Shown here one piece after another: positions 13,001 to 19,120 of a stretch of DNA of 22,654 nt; positions within the stretch are counted from its first letter, which is position 1; each line of letters opens with the position of its first letter. This DNA comes from a virus. The notes below the pieces were generated by a model that saw only the letters and a program-made list of their open reading frames with translations, made no database searches and had not been told where the DNA came from. The stretch lies in the IMG/VR virus record IMGVR_UViG_3300038463_000297, positions 1 through 22,654 of that record, one strand, 5' to 3'. Both the position numbers and the translations under genes were made by a program.

Positions 13001-14152
13001 CCCGTGGAGGAGTACGACCCGGAGGCCGAAGCGCGCCGCCGGACGGAGCTTCGCGAGATGCGCGGCGACTCGGTGCGCGCGGACGATTACAACCCAGATG
13101 AGCCCAGAAAGCCCGCGGGCGAGCAAGGCGGCGGAGAGTGGACGGGCAAGGGCGCAATCTCGGTGCCGACGGACATCGAGGCGGCGGACTTCGACACGCA
13201 TCGCACCATCGAGGCAGGAGCGGAGAATTCCAAGTTCGATCACGATCAGGCCGAGATCAATCGGAAACTCGACGGCGTCGATCACGAATTTATTCAGAAG
13301 AACAAGAGCGAAAAATCCGCCGATCTGATGGTGGACGTCGATGTGGATGACCGCATGGTGAAACATCAGGTCACACTCGATCTGACGACTCGGCTTAAGG
13401 ACAAGCCGGAATTTCAGTCGCTCAAACTCGCCTTCGAGACGATGAACGGGCAACAGGCGGGGGCAGCTGGACACCCGGAACCCGGTAGCATCGGAAGCCT
13501 TGAATCGTACTTGCTCAGCGAGTGGGCAGGCACTTCCGGCGATTCGAGTTACCCGTCTTGCGCCATGCAATGGGCCGCTCAAGAGCTATTCGGGATGCCG
13601 GAGCCGAAAGTGAGCTGGACCTCGATGGACAGCACCAAATACGGTGGCATGAAGGATGTGCTTGAGAAAACGAAGATTTATTTCGGCGCGAGCAAGATGA
13701 CGATGGATCAGTTCAAGAAGGGGCTGATGCAGTACATCCAGGCGATGTACGACAACACGCAAGAGCTGTTGAAAAAACAAGGCATCAAGGAGATTCCGCT
13801 GGTGCGCGGCATGGTGCTCGGCGGTCGTGGGGCACTCGCACCGACATTGGTGGATTTGAAGATGCAGCCGATCAGCGCGTTTTCCTTGAGTTATCCGGTT
13901 GCGAGGGATTTCGCGGGCACCCAAACGCATGGAATACTCGTGTTCACGAAGGTTCCCGCGAAGCGGGTTTTGAGCACGTATCTGTCCGGCTATGGATGCC
14001 GCTCCGAGCACGAAGTGACGGTCCTTGGAGGTGCCCCAACGAAGGCGATCGTGGTCGGCAAATTCCCCCTTAGCCACTCAAAAGAAAATGACGGCTATAA
14101 CGGGGTGATCATCAGAAACAAGGATCGTCTCAAGGAGACTGTCGAATTATGA
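10010..14152 (+). CDS. 1380-codon polyvalent accessory protein frame ending in an ADP-ribosyltransferase-like domain
   Basis: Starts at ATG 10010 (ATGA overlap). Visible parts: a short N-terminal domain (1-57); linker (59-82); a domain with LQLTHYSNQAKLSVIDP and YYGLAVGEPGGY (~128-395); linker (454-478); a long low-complexity and helical region (~480-865, coiled-coil-like at 745-800); a domain with EVIKNPSPTQLANWVE and DIRWFADPGHGDIYCFDAS (~867-945); linker (1022-1048); and a C-terminal R-S-E ADP-ribosyltransferase pattern. That pattern has Arg1266 in LVRGM, Ser1292/Ser1294 in FSLSYPVARDFA, and Glu1333/Glu1335 in SEHEVTVLGG. Residues ~89-124 and ~400-453 look out of frame (poor third-position GC, Arg/Ala/Gly-rich), while another frame there looks coding. 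The native product may therefore be two or three proteins. A role as an internal virion or injected effector is inferred. Confidence 0.7.
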   Translation: MMGADASTVVTDTGMFQYRDADGIACDPSDAVQVYIHDFRTGGTMLAAIMAQEDQDNARADAYNPSEPRKGKGPGGGEWTSGAAAGASHDRNQSAGAGRSAGRGREAVSGAAARSVQGNGGVGAPPLRKDGKLQLTHYSNQAKLSVIDPAFYGSGIAGAEAFRKAKEPKNWVDRTYYGLAVGEPGGYRKEPGLGPYTYGVSVDPSMLYDLIGDPDHLRPRPAGSSINLYEKRIKQAGYLGYWVNHHSLGYTAAVFQPLKPEGRADLEEMRQLVEATKKNGGVSYQPLTHDSPKPGDEAYMVSPYPNRSEILDVAKLTPQQLSDYVMKNQDVLTKPDHYLGTWHDTEGTGKVFLDVSIKAPTPQEATKICIAQKQIAYFSFKDMHSHDVQPDKRTEWVPDAAAATADSAHPRSWRSSRAPGEYRRDVRAADRAHPDAAGDRAASRPSQGAGYRGVADDFDPNEPRVPKGGKGAGEWTAGSGQGGQRNLPLHRTYRAYDQEHEASAMAHRRERDADIERANQEANRRNRHHPPTQLSNLPKRPGYQTVAGRGVSLGGESLPLIKDKDTPTQISMVKGFEKTSAPYVVPPQPNYRISSGKWVTDPTDHTLSPSEYQRQNSNQIRLKGQPGMGGVTGQSIGDLPPNPSLWKGRAKPGYHGAEPHSIIEPEPADPHALSEVVGNLQFPQQGTDIGSGHWGHTGERAINSPGFVSESEPDPSRLGPDASKGWEHTARTEPYFGTDEMSLDARQSYWEKQARMWQREVGRLEYHEQADPERKAFAGDKMRAAAFLADRLQEEINERDKTLTPPPTPESSGASYDPDEDSDQSDRDSRIWDGDQISKDYGGPGVPNYDLSPMSAHAGNADWKKGEVKTVRVGKDGDWGHYTTDEIEVIKNPSPTQLANWVETQNDGKNTDIRWFADPGHGDIYCFDASLGWHIGPVQALGLSYHEAYLNSDNMTDAEHWPEQVEEYLDRWHNGDAWGRSELTTQEVDTLREKLAEPVEEYDPEAEARRRTELREMRGDSVRADDYNPDEPRKPAGEQGGGEWTGKGAISVPTDIEAADFDTHRTIEAGAENSKFDHDQAEINRKLDGVDHEFIQKNKSEKSADLMVDVDVDDRMVKHQVTLDLTTRLKDKPEFQSLKLAFETMNGQQAGAAGHPEPGSIGSLESYLLSEWAGTSGDSSYPSCAMQWAAQELFGMPEPKVSWTSMDSTKYGGMKDVLEKTKIYFGASKMTMDQFKKGLMQYIQAMYDNTQELLKKQGIKEIPLVRGMVLGGRGALAPTLVDLKMQPISAFSLSYPVARDFAGTQTHGILVFTKVPAKRVLSTYLSGYGCRSEHEVTVLGGAPTKAIVVGKFPLSHSKENDGYNGVIIRNKDRLKETVEL
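10184..10255 (+). repeat. Inter-domain linker motif, copy 1
   Basis: Residues 59-82 of the 1380-codon frame contain NPSEPRKGKGPGGGEWTSG. It is almost the same as copy 4 at 14233-14304 in protein, and similar in DNA (both contain a CCTCGCAAGGG core followed by a Gly-run and GAxTGGAC). Confidence 0.85.
10275..10451 (+). CDS. Candidate nested small gene (58 aa) in the +1 frame of the 1380-codon ORF
   Basis: ATG at 10275 is preceded by AGGAG at 10264-10268, a strong site at good spacing. The product begins MIETNPQAPDDPQDEDEKQF and continues QAQLQDLFKEMEES, an acidic amphipathic helix. By hand count its third positions from 10275 to ~10395 are about 80% G/C, against about 25% for the overlapping large frame there, so this frame looks like the coding one. 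Its last ~20 residues (Ser/Thr/Pro-rich, overlapping LQLTHYSN in the large frame) look like shadow sequence. That suggests translation would pass back to the large frame at about 10375 (GTGCCCCGCC), by a -1 frameshift or because a base is missing in this sequence. Confidence 0.5.
   Translation: MIETNPQAPDDPQDEDEKQFQAQLQDLFKEMEESVPRHFGKTANSSSPTTPIKPNSAS
11205..11372 (+). CDS. Candidate nested small gene (55 aa) in the +1 frame of the 1380-codon ORF
   Basis: From ATG 11205 the frame reads MPQQQQQIQHTLVPGAQAAR, then LENIVAMYERLTGRTLTPQE and IEQLRAHRKAQGIEE, ending at TAG 11370-11372. It looks like a small helical protein. By hand count about 80% of its third positions are G/C, against about 40% for the large frame over the same bases. 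An upstream in-frame ATG at 11169 is also possible. There is no strong ribosome site. The large frame resumes convincing sequence (VADDFDPNEPR linker) exactly where this frame stops, and there is no usable start codon between. Nested gene, frameshift or indel are the options. Confidence 0.45.
   Translation: MPQQQQQIQHTLVPGAQAARLENIVAMYERLTGRTLTPQEIEQLRAHRKAQGIEE
11369..11443 (+). repeat. Inter-domain linker motif, copy 2
   Basis: Residues 454-478 of the 1380-codon frame contain DPNEPRVPKGGKGAGEWTAG, the same EPR...G-rich...GEWT plan as copies 1, 3 and 4. Confidence 0.8.
13073..13153 (+). repeat. Inter-domain linker motif, copy 3
   Basis: Residues 1022-1048 of the 1380-codon frame contain NPDEPRKPAGEQGGGEWTGK. 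It lies directly before the ~330-residue ADP-ribosyltransferase-like part and follows a charged helix (EYDPEAEARRRTELREMRGD). Confidence 0.85.
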
Positions 14153-15228
14153 GCGAGCTGAACGTCGACGACTGCATCGAGAACGCCGACTGGATCAAGG
14201 CCGCTGCGAAACGTCGCGCGGCGGCGGCCTCTGCTCGCGCCGACTATGATGCCGGCGAGCCTCGCAAGGGTAAAGGGCCTGGCGGCGGGGAGTGGACCTC
14301 CGGCGGCGCAGGCGGCGCGAAAGGCGGCGATAAGCCGGTGCCTAAGTGGAGTGAGAATCTGCCGCACAAGGACCCGGCCGCATACTTCGGCGGCACCGAG
14401 ATCCTGCCCGATCAGTCCGGCGTCTATCACGTCGGCAAGAACTTGGATGCCGCGGTCGAACTCCTCGGGCGTGGCAAGGATGTGGATCTCGAACAGCCGC
14501 GCGAAGTCGCCACCCTCATGGATAAACTCGCCGCGATCGGCCGCGAGGCGGCTAAGGGAGTGAAAAGGGTGTACGACCTGTGCCACGTCACGGTCGCCAA
14601 TACGAACCTCTTTTGCGTCGAGCACGTCGGCATTCCGCGCGCCAAGATGCCGCAGTTGAAGGGCGTCCCCGCGAAGGGAAGCCGGGGGGCGGAGTTGGAG
14701 CCCAACAAAAAGGGCGAGGTGGACTTAAGCAAGCACTTCCGCCATCACCTGGAGAAGCACGGGTACGATGTGCTCAAGGCGACGGAGGATGCCTCCTACC
14801 TTCGTGCGAGCCAACGCGAACTCGATGGCGTCAAGATCGCCGGGATGATGCAGGCGATCAAGGAAGGCAAGGTCCCCGACAATCGGATATGGGTGACGCG
14901 CGACAACTACGTACTCGATGGGCATCACCGCTGGGCCGCGCAAGTTGCCCTCGAATACATCGAGGGCAAGCCCATCCCGATGAAGGTCTTCAAGGTCGAT
15001 ATGTCGATCACGGATGCGATCCGGGATGCGAATCATTTCGCCGCGAAGTGGGGCATCGCTCAGCAAGCGGTTGGAGCACCGAGTCCGAAGGCAAAAGCGG
15101 ATAGCGTCTGCACCTCCTGCGGCGCAGGCGTGCGCTCGGATTCGAGCGACTTATCGAAGGTCGATGAGATCCTCACGCACCTGAAGGCCGGAGAGATTCT
15201 CTCGGAACTTAAGAAGTTCGAGAAGTGA
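14149..15228 (+). CDS. ParB-like nuclease-domain protein with N-terminal linker motif
   Basis: 359 residues, ATGA overlap with the previous gene. Residues 1-28 are an Ala/Arg-rich helix, and 29-52 are the EPRKGKGPGGGEWT linker. The body has VYDLCHVTVANTNLFCVEHV and IPRAKMPQL (~141-170), then HLEKHGYDV, and a ParB/sulfiredoxin-fold signature NRIWVTRDNYVLDGHHRWAA (245-264) with DGHHRW at 257-262. In this superfamily that motif contributes to nucleotide or phosphate chemistry; phage members are often annotated as ParB-like nucleases. A single CTSCG knuckle sits near the C-terminus (321-325), followed by a short helix. It is the last gene of the accessory block and overlaps the head-protease gene by 4 nt. 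Substrate unknown; DNA nicking or NTP-dependent modification are both possible. Confidence 0.75.
   Translation: MSELNVDDCIENADWIKAAAKRRAAAASARADYDAGEPRKGKGPGGGEWTSGGAGGAKGGDKPVPKWSENLPHKDPAAYFGGTEILPDQSGVYHVGKNLDAAVELLGRGKDVDLEQPREVATLMDKLAAIGREAAKGVKRVYDLCHVTVANTNLFCVEHVGIPRAKMPQLKGVPAKGSRGAELEPNKKGEVDLSKHFRHHLEKHGYDVLKATEDASYLRASQRELDGVKIAGMMQAIKEGKVPDNRIWVTRDNYVLDGHHRWAAQVALEYIEGKPIPMKVFKVDMSITDAIRDANHFAAKWGIAQQAVGAPSPKAKADSVCTSCGAGVRSDSSDLSKVDEILTHLKAGEILSELKKFEK
14233..14304 (+). repeat. Inter-domain linker motif, copy 4
   Basis: Residues 29-52 of the ParB-like protein contain AGEPRKGKGPGGGEWTSG, matching copy 1 at 10184-10255 over most positions. It is at the N-terminus here, after a short basic helix. 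Confidence 0.85.
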
Positions 15229-15944
15229 GCGAGTTTCGGCTTAACGAGGAACACGACCGCGCGTTGTGGGTGCCATACGAGGCGGCCCTGGAGACGATGG
15301 ATCTGCACCCGGGCGTGCGCGTGGCGCTGGAGCGCGCCGACATGACCGAGATGGACATCGCGAAGGCGATCAGAGACAGCGATCTTGCCTCCCCGGTGCG
15401 CTTCGGAAACGTGCTCCTCATCGCGCTTCGTATCACGGGAACCGGCGCAAGTTACCGCAAGAACGCGAACGAATACGTGTGGCGAGATCCCTCGCTCTAC
15501 ATGAATCGGGAATTCGTCGAGCGGTGCAATGGGCTTCCGGTGATCCTGGAGCACCCCGGCACCGGCGAGAAGAACGGGGAGAAAAAGCAGTTCCTCGACT
15601 CAAAAGAGTTCAAGGATCGCATCGTCGGCATGGTCATGCTGCCGTACCTCGTGCCGGAGGATAACGAAGTGTGGGGGATTGCGCGCATCTACGATGATGA
15701 GACAGCGCGCATTTTATGCACACGAGATGTATCCACCTCCCCCTGCGTCGTGTTCAAGACCGGCGAGGAAGGGGTGAAACTACCAATGGAGGATGGCAAT
15801 CATCTGCTGATCGAGGATAAGCCCGGCCTTCTCGATCATCTTGCGATCTGCGAGCTGGGAGTGTGGGACACCGACGGCGTGCCCGCCGGAGTCGATAACG
15901 AGAGTGCACGATCTGATTCTTTCACCCAACCACTGAGGATATGA
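15225..15944 (+). CDS. DUF2213-type phage head protein, putative capsid maturation protease
   Basis: 239 residues from a GTG overlapping the previous stop. The pattern matches DUF2213: LRITGTGASYRKNANEYVWR, NREFVERCNGLPVILEHPG, DRIVGMVMLPYLVPEDNEVW, ILCTRDVSTSPCVVF and LLDHLAICELGVWD. Proteins of this family sit just before scaffold and capsid genes and are often taken as prohead proteases. Candidate catalytic residues would be the conserved His in LEHPG (His154-region of the alignment is not assigned here), the Ser in STSP and the His in LLDHLAI, but no mechanism is proven by this sequence. Its stop overlaps the scaffold-like gene's first ATG. The family assignment is firm and the function is moderately likely. 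Confidence 0.8.
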   Translation: MSEFRLNEEHDRALWVPYEAALETMDLHPGVRVALERADMTEMDIAKAIRDSDLASPVRFGNVLLIALRITGTGASYRKNANEYVWRDPSLYMNREFVERCNGLPVILEHPGTGEKNGEKKQFLDSKEFKDRIVGMVMLPYLVPEDNEVWGIARIYDDETARILCTRDVSTSPCVVFKTGEEGVKLPMEDGNHLLIEDKPGLLDHLAICELGVWDTDGVPAGVDNESARSDSFTQPLRI

Positions 15945-15946
15945 CA

Positions 15947-16765
15947 ATGCCTGAGCCAGTAAAAACTCCTGAAGCACCCCAAGCGGCTGCTCCAGGCGCC
16001 GGAAACGAGGGTACTGCGGAGGGAAAGCTCGACGCGATCCTCGGTCATGTACGCGGATTGCACGCTAAGCACGACTCGCTGTGCGGGCGTATGGATGCCA
16101 TCGAGGCGAAGGTGAACGGCAAGCCGGGTGAGCCCGCGCAAGCCGGAGCACCGGCCGCCGCGACCGGCGAACCCGCTCCCGCCACTTCCATCGCAGCCGA
16201 TGCGGGAATGCCGCCCGGCTTGAAAAAGGACGAGCCCATGAAGGACGAACCGAAGGAGGCCACCGCAATGGCCGATTCCGCAACCGCCGCCTCGCTCGAC
16301 ACCATCCGCAAGGAAGTGGCCGCGCTCGGCGCTCGCATCCCCGCTCCCGTCGCGGAGGAAGATCGCAAGCTCTTTATCGCCGCGCAGATGCGCTGCGAGC
16401 CGGTCGCTCAAGCCTTTGCCGACAGCGCGCCCGCGCCGCTCTCCGGTGAGACGCTCACCGAGTACCGCACACGCCTCGTTAACAAGTTCAAGCCCAACAG
16501 CTCGCGCTGGAAGGACGTGGAACTCTCCGGCATGAGCGGGACACTGCTCGATCAGGTCGAGGCGCAGATCTACGCCGACTCGATGGCAGCCGCTCTCAAT
16601 CCGGCATCGCTCCCGAATGGGATGCTGATCGAGGTGAAAGATACCGATCGCGCCGGTCGCACGATCTCCAAGTTCCGCGGAGACCCGGAAGCGGTGTGGG
16701 GACGATTCAAGGCGCAGCCGCGTCTGATCAGCAACGTCACCATGCGATTCGGTCACGGCATCTAA
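15947..16765 (+). CDS. Scaffold-like head assembly protein
   Basis: Two in-frame ATGs exist, at 15941 and 15947. TGAGGA at 15934-15939 is only 1 nt from the first but 7 nt from the second, so I choose 15947 (272 residues). The N-terminal ~110 residues are Ala/Pro/Glu-rich, with a helix (DAILGHVRGLHAKHDSLCGR). The C-terminal half is better structured (EEDRKLFIAAQMRCEPVAQA, LVNKFKPNSSRWKDVELSGM, ALNPASLPNGMLIEV). Placement between the putative protease and the decoration/capsid genes, low complexity and predicted helix fit a scaffold or assembly protein, an inference. A strong internal start at 16268 could give a second, shorter product. Confidence 0.72.
   Translation: MPEPVKTPEAPQAAAPGAGNEGTAEGKLDAILGHVRGLHAKHDSLCGRMDAIEAKVNGKPGEPAQAGAPAAATGEPAPATSIAADAGMPPGLKKDEPMKDEPKEATAMADSATAASLDTIRKEVAALGARIPAPVAEEDRKLFIAAQMRCEPVAQAFADSAPAPLSGETLTEYRTRLVNKFKPNSSRWKDVELSGMSGTLLDQVEAQIYADSMAAALNPASLPNGMLIEVKDTDRAGRTISKFRGDPEAVWGRFKAQPRLISNVTMRFGHGI
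16253..16765 (+). promoter_or_regulatory. Internal ribosome site and in-frame start giving a 165-aa C-terminal product
   Basis: AAGGAGG at 16253-16259 is a near-perfect Shine-Dalgarno, 8 nt before the in-frame ATG at 16268. It is stronger than the gene's own site. Initiation there would give a 165-residue product (MADSATAASLDTIRKEVAAL...) ending at 16765, lacking the Ala/Pro-rich N-terminus. Nested in-frame scaffold products are known in other phages (lambda C/Nu3). Confidence 0.5.
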
Positions 16766-16805
16766 TCGCCCACTCATTCACCGATCACTTTTCTAGGAGA
16801 ATTCG

Positions 16806-17414
16806 ATGGCTCTACCAACCTTCAACCCCATGCAGGTGACGAACGCTGCAGGGACCTTCTACGCGCAAAGCACCGGATATGTATCCGGTGTGATGCTCGA
16901 CGATCCGGCCGTGCGGTTTGCAATCGACCAGGGCATCAATACCCCGGGCGGAAGCGCCGTGCTTTATGGCGGCATGGCGATCACCGAATCCGGCATCACG
17001 CCAGGAACGGAAGTCGGCTCCGTCATGTCGGTGCTCGCGCCCGCCTCGGCGGAGACGAACATCACCGGGTTCACGGTGTTCAACCAGTCCTCGGCACTCA
17101 TTCAAACGCCGCAGTCTCCGGTGCCGATCGCCCCGCCCTCGGGCTTCATCAACTTCTGCCGATTGGGGTCCGGTGCGCGCATCGTCGTCCCCGTCTCGGC
17201 GGTCGATGCCGCCGCGATGCAGGGCCAGCCGGTCAATCAGCTCGTGTACTGGGACTACACCAATCAGGTCCTGCTGCACAACGCGGGCGGGACGGCAATC
17301 CCGGTTAAGGTGCTCGATATCAACGTCGGCAACAGCCAGGTTCCCTCGTACAGCTCGGGCACCGGGTTCTATACCTGGAACTACACGGGTTCGAGCGCCG
17401 TCATCCAGATCTGA
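16806..17414 (+). CDS. Putative capsid decoration/head-stabilising protein
   Basis: 202 residues with AGGAG at 16795-16799, well placed for ATG 16806. The protein is small and beta-rich, with Gly/Ser/Thr-rich strands and few charges. It begins MALPTFNPMQVTNAAGTFYA, then YVSGVMLDDPAVRFAIDQGI, with a central ITPGTEVGSVMSVL segment and a C-terminus of FYTWNYTGSSAVIQI. It sits immediately before the major capsid gene, the usual place for a capsid cement or decoration protein, and both have strong independent ribosome sites, as expected for products made in hundreds of copies. No specific family motif was recognised, so the role is inferred from position, size and composition. Confidence 0.7.
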   Translation: MALPTFNPMQVTNAAGTFYAQSTGYVSGVMLDDPAVRFAIDQGINTPGGSAVLYGGMAITESGITPGTEVGSVMSVLAPASAETNITGFTVFNQSSALIQTPQSPVPIAPPSGFINFCRLGSGARIVVPVSAVDAAAMQGQPVNQLVYWDYTNQVLLHNAGGTAIPVKVLDINVGNSQVPSYSSGTGFYTWNYTGSSAVIQI

Positions 17415-17468
17415 TCTGTCACCCAGGTCGGTTTTTTTTAACCTCAACGTCAATCAGGAGCATTTTCA

Positions 17469-18503
17469 ATGGCTGCACTACCAACCGAATGGGTGATGGC
17501 ACATCCGAATTTCGAGGAGCCGGACATCATCCTTCAGCAGAATCAGGCGTCCGGCGCCTTCGAGACGCTCGCCGGGGGCAATCCCCGAACGAAGATCGGT
17601 CCCGAAGATAAGTACGTCTACACGACCCGTCTCGATGTGCGAACCCGCGCGAAAACCGGAGCTGCCGGTGGCAACATGCTGCCGAGTTGCCAGGTCGTTC
17701 CGAGTAAGGTCAGCGTTCCGACGTATCTTCAGCAATGCCGCGCTGAGTACGATCATCACGACATCGCGAATGCGAACGCCTGGGGCATCAACCTGCCCGA
17801 AGCGCAGCGCCTTGCGATGCGCCAGGCGCACTTTCAGGGTCTTCGCGATCGTCTGCTCTACGGGGTGAACCCTGGCAACGGCGAGGGATTGCTTCATGCG
17901 AATGGGGCGACCTCGATCAATTTGCCGCAAGACCCATACGGCAACACGACCGCCTCGACCTACGATCCGGGTTCGATGGCGCTCTTTATGGTCACGCAGT
18001 TCTCGGCCACGAAGACGCGCACGTATCAGCTCGGGACGCCGCGCAAGTTCACGATCCTGGGGCCGCAGCGCATCCTCTCGCAGTTCGAGTATCAGGGCAT
18101 CGTGCAACTGACCACCTACCAGCGCGCAGGCGCGGGCACGGCGTCGGTCGCAAAGATGACCGAGGATATCGCGACCTGGAACGGCGATGAAGTGAACTGG
18201 GTGTACGACGATACGTTGATCGGACAGGGCGCCTCATTCGGCGCATTCGCATCGACCGATGTCGTTCTGATCGTGATGCCGGAGATCAAGGTGCCTCGCA
18301 TGAGCGGCATCAACACCAACGAGTTCGGCAAGCTCACCCCGGGCTTCAATGACTGTACCGTCATGTACACCGACATGGCGGCCCCGATGGAGATCCCGAC
18401 GCCGCTGGCGGGCGGAGCGATCGATATCCTCTCCGAGATGCGCGCAAGTCCCGGCTGGGGCGTTCGACCCGAAGCGATCACCATCATCAACATGCCTCAC
18501 TAG
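17469..18503 (+). CDS. Major capsid protein (DUF2184-like)
   Basis: 344 residues, a typical HK97-fold capsid length, from ATG 17469 with AGGAG at 17456-17460. Patterns typical of DUF2184 capsid proteins: SVPTYLQQCRAEYDHHDIAN, then LPEAQRLAMRQAHFQGLRDR with LLYGVNPGNGEGLLHANGAT (a reporter-like LxG..GxxGLLN element), a central GTPRKFTILGPQRILSQF segment and a C-terminal ASPGWGVRPEAITIINMPH. No N-terminal delta-domain is obvious, consistent with use of a separate scaffold protein. The gene is set off by its own leader, with a T-run (17431-17438) before it and a strong hairpin after it, which would allow higher expression than its neighbours. Confidence 0.87.
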   Translation: MAALPTEWVMAHPNFEEPDIILQQNQASGAFETLAGGNPRTKIGPEDKYVYTTRLDVRTRAKTGAAGGNMLPSCQVVPSKVSVPTYLQQCRAEYDHHDIANANAWGINLPEAQRLAMRQAHFQGLRDRLLYGVNPGNGEGLLHANGATSINLPQDPYGNTTASTYDPGSMALFMVTQFSATKTRTYQLGTPRKFTILGPQRILSQFEYQGIVQLTTYQRAGAGTASVAKMTEDIATWNGDEVNWVYDDTLIGQGASFGAFASTDVVLIVMPEIKVPRMSGINTNEFGKLTPGFNDCTVMYTDMAAPMEIPTPLAGGAIDILSEMRASPGWGVRPEAITIINMPH

Positions 18504-18521
18504 CTCACAGGGGCATTTTCA

Positions 18522-18584
18522 ATGCGTTCGCCAATAGCCCTCCGGCGTGGTGCCGGAGGGTGTCTCTCAAGGAGTGTCTTATGA
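18522..18584 (+). other. Possible 20-codon leader ORF coupling the capsid gene region to the next gene
   Basis: ATG 18522 opens a 20-codon frame (MRSPIALRRGAGGCLSRSVL) that stops at TGA 18582-18584, overlapping the next gene's ATG at 18581 (ATGA). The GCATTTTCAATG before and including this start is identical to the sequence at the capsid gene start (17460-17471). It could be a coupling leader or simply the remnant of a duplicated start region. Confidence 0.3.
18538..18560 (+). terminator. Strong 9-bp hairpin after the major capsid gene
   Basis: CCCTCCGGC (18538-18546) and GCCGGAGGG (18552-18560) form a perfect stem with a 5-nt loop, GTGGT. No T-run follows (TGTCTCTCAA), so it is not a classic intrinsic terminator. 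It may protect the 3' end of the capsid message or act as a weak attenuator. The AAGGAG of the next gene begins 9 nt after it. Confidence 0.6.
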
Positions 18585-19114
18585 AACTGTTTATCGCGAA
18601 TACCTCGAAGCAGCATCACATCTTTGCCTACCGAATGGGCAAGGGTCGCGATGTGCCGGTCTCCTATCAGACGATTCCTGTGGGCTCTCAGATCCAGGTT
18701 GGGAATTCCGATCTGAACAAGGAAACCGTGGACTTCATCATCCACCAGCACGCGCGATACGGAATGCGATCGGCTGACGATCTTGCAAAGAATGCCGACT
18801 ACATCGGGCTTGTCTACTCGATCGACAAGCAGGTGCCGATGGGCGATAAGTTCATCGAAACGGCGGAGGATCTGAACGCGACGGCTCTCAACCGCATCGC
18901 AAGCGATCAGCGCGAGCAAAGCGCCGCGGCGGCCGGAGTGCTTCTGGAAAATGCGGTCGCAGGCACGAAGACCTCGCTCGCTCACGCTGAGATCGTCGTC
19001 ACGCAGGAAGGTGATGCAGGCGTCGTCTCGCAAGGGGTGGAGATCGTGCCGGAGGGGAAAGTTCCGCGCAATAACCCATCGCGCGATCGTCGGGCGGTCG
19101 GCCGTCGCCGGTAG
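18581..19114 (+). CDS. Conserved-type head operon protein of unknown function, 177 aa
   Basis: ATG 18581 has AAGGAG at 18569-18574 (6-nt spacing). An upstream in-frame GTG at 18560 lies in the hairpin and is less likely. The product begins MKLFIANTSKQHHIFAYRMG, then SYQTIPVGSQIQVGNSDLNK and VDFIIHQHARYGMRSADDLA. It has a helical middle (NATALNRIASDQREQSAAAA) and a strongly basic C-terminus (NNPSRDRRAVGRRR) that could contact DNA. I know similar proteins only as uncharacterised genes downstream of phage capsid genes. A role in head completion, or as a minor capsid-associated protein, is plausible from position alone. Confidence 0.75.
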   Translation: MKLFIANTSKQHHIFAYRMGKGRDVPVSYQTIPVGSQIQVGNSDLNKETVDFIIHQHARYGMRSADDLAKNADYIGLVYSIDKQVPMGDKFIETAEDLNATALNRIASDQREQSAAAAGVLLENAVAGTKTSLAHAEIVVTQEGDAGVVSQGVEIVPEGKVPRNNPSRDRRAVGRRR

Positions 19115-19120
19115 CCCATC

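Noticed and set aside
12440-13582. 380-codon minus-strand frame opposite the 1380-codon gene
   Set aside because: The + strand here contains a coherent KNPSPTQLANW...DIRWFADPG domain and a linker motif; the minus product has no motif.
17425-17445. T8 run with flanking AGGT/ACCT before the major capsid gene as an intrinsic terminator
   Set aside because: Only a 4-bp stem is possible and the T-run is in the loop rather than after a stem, so it does not fit a terminator.
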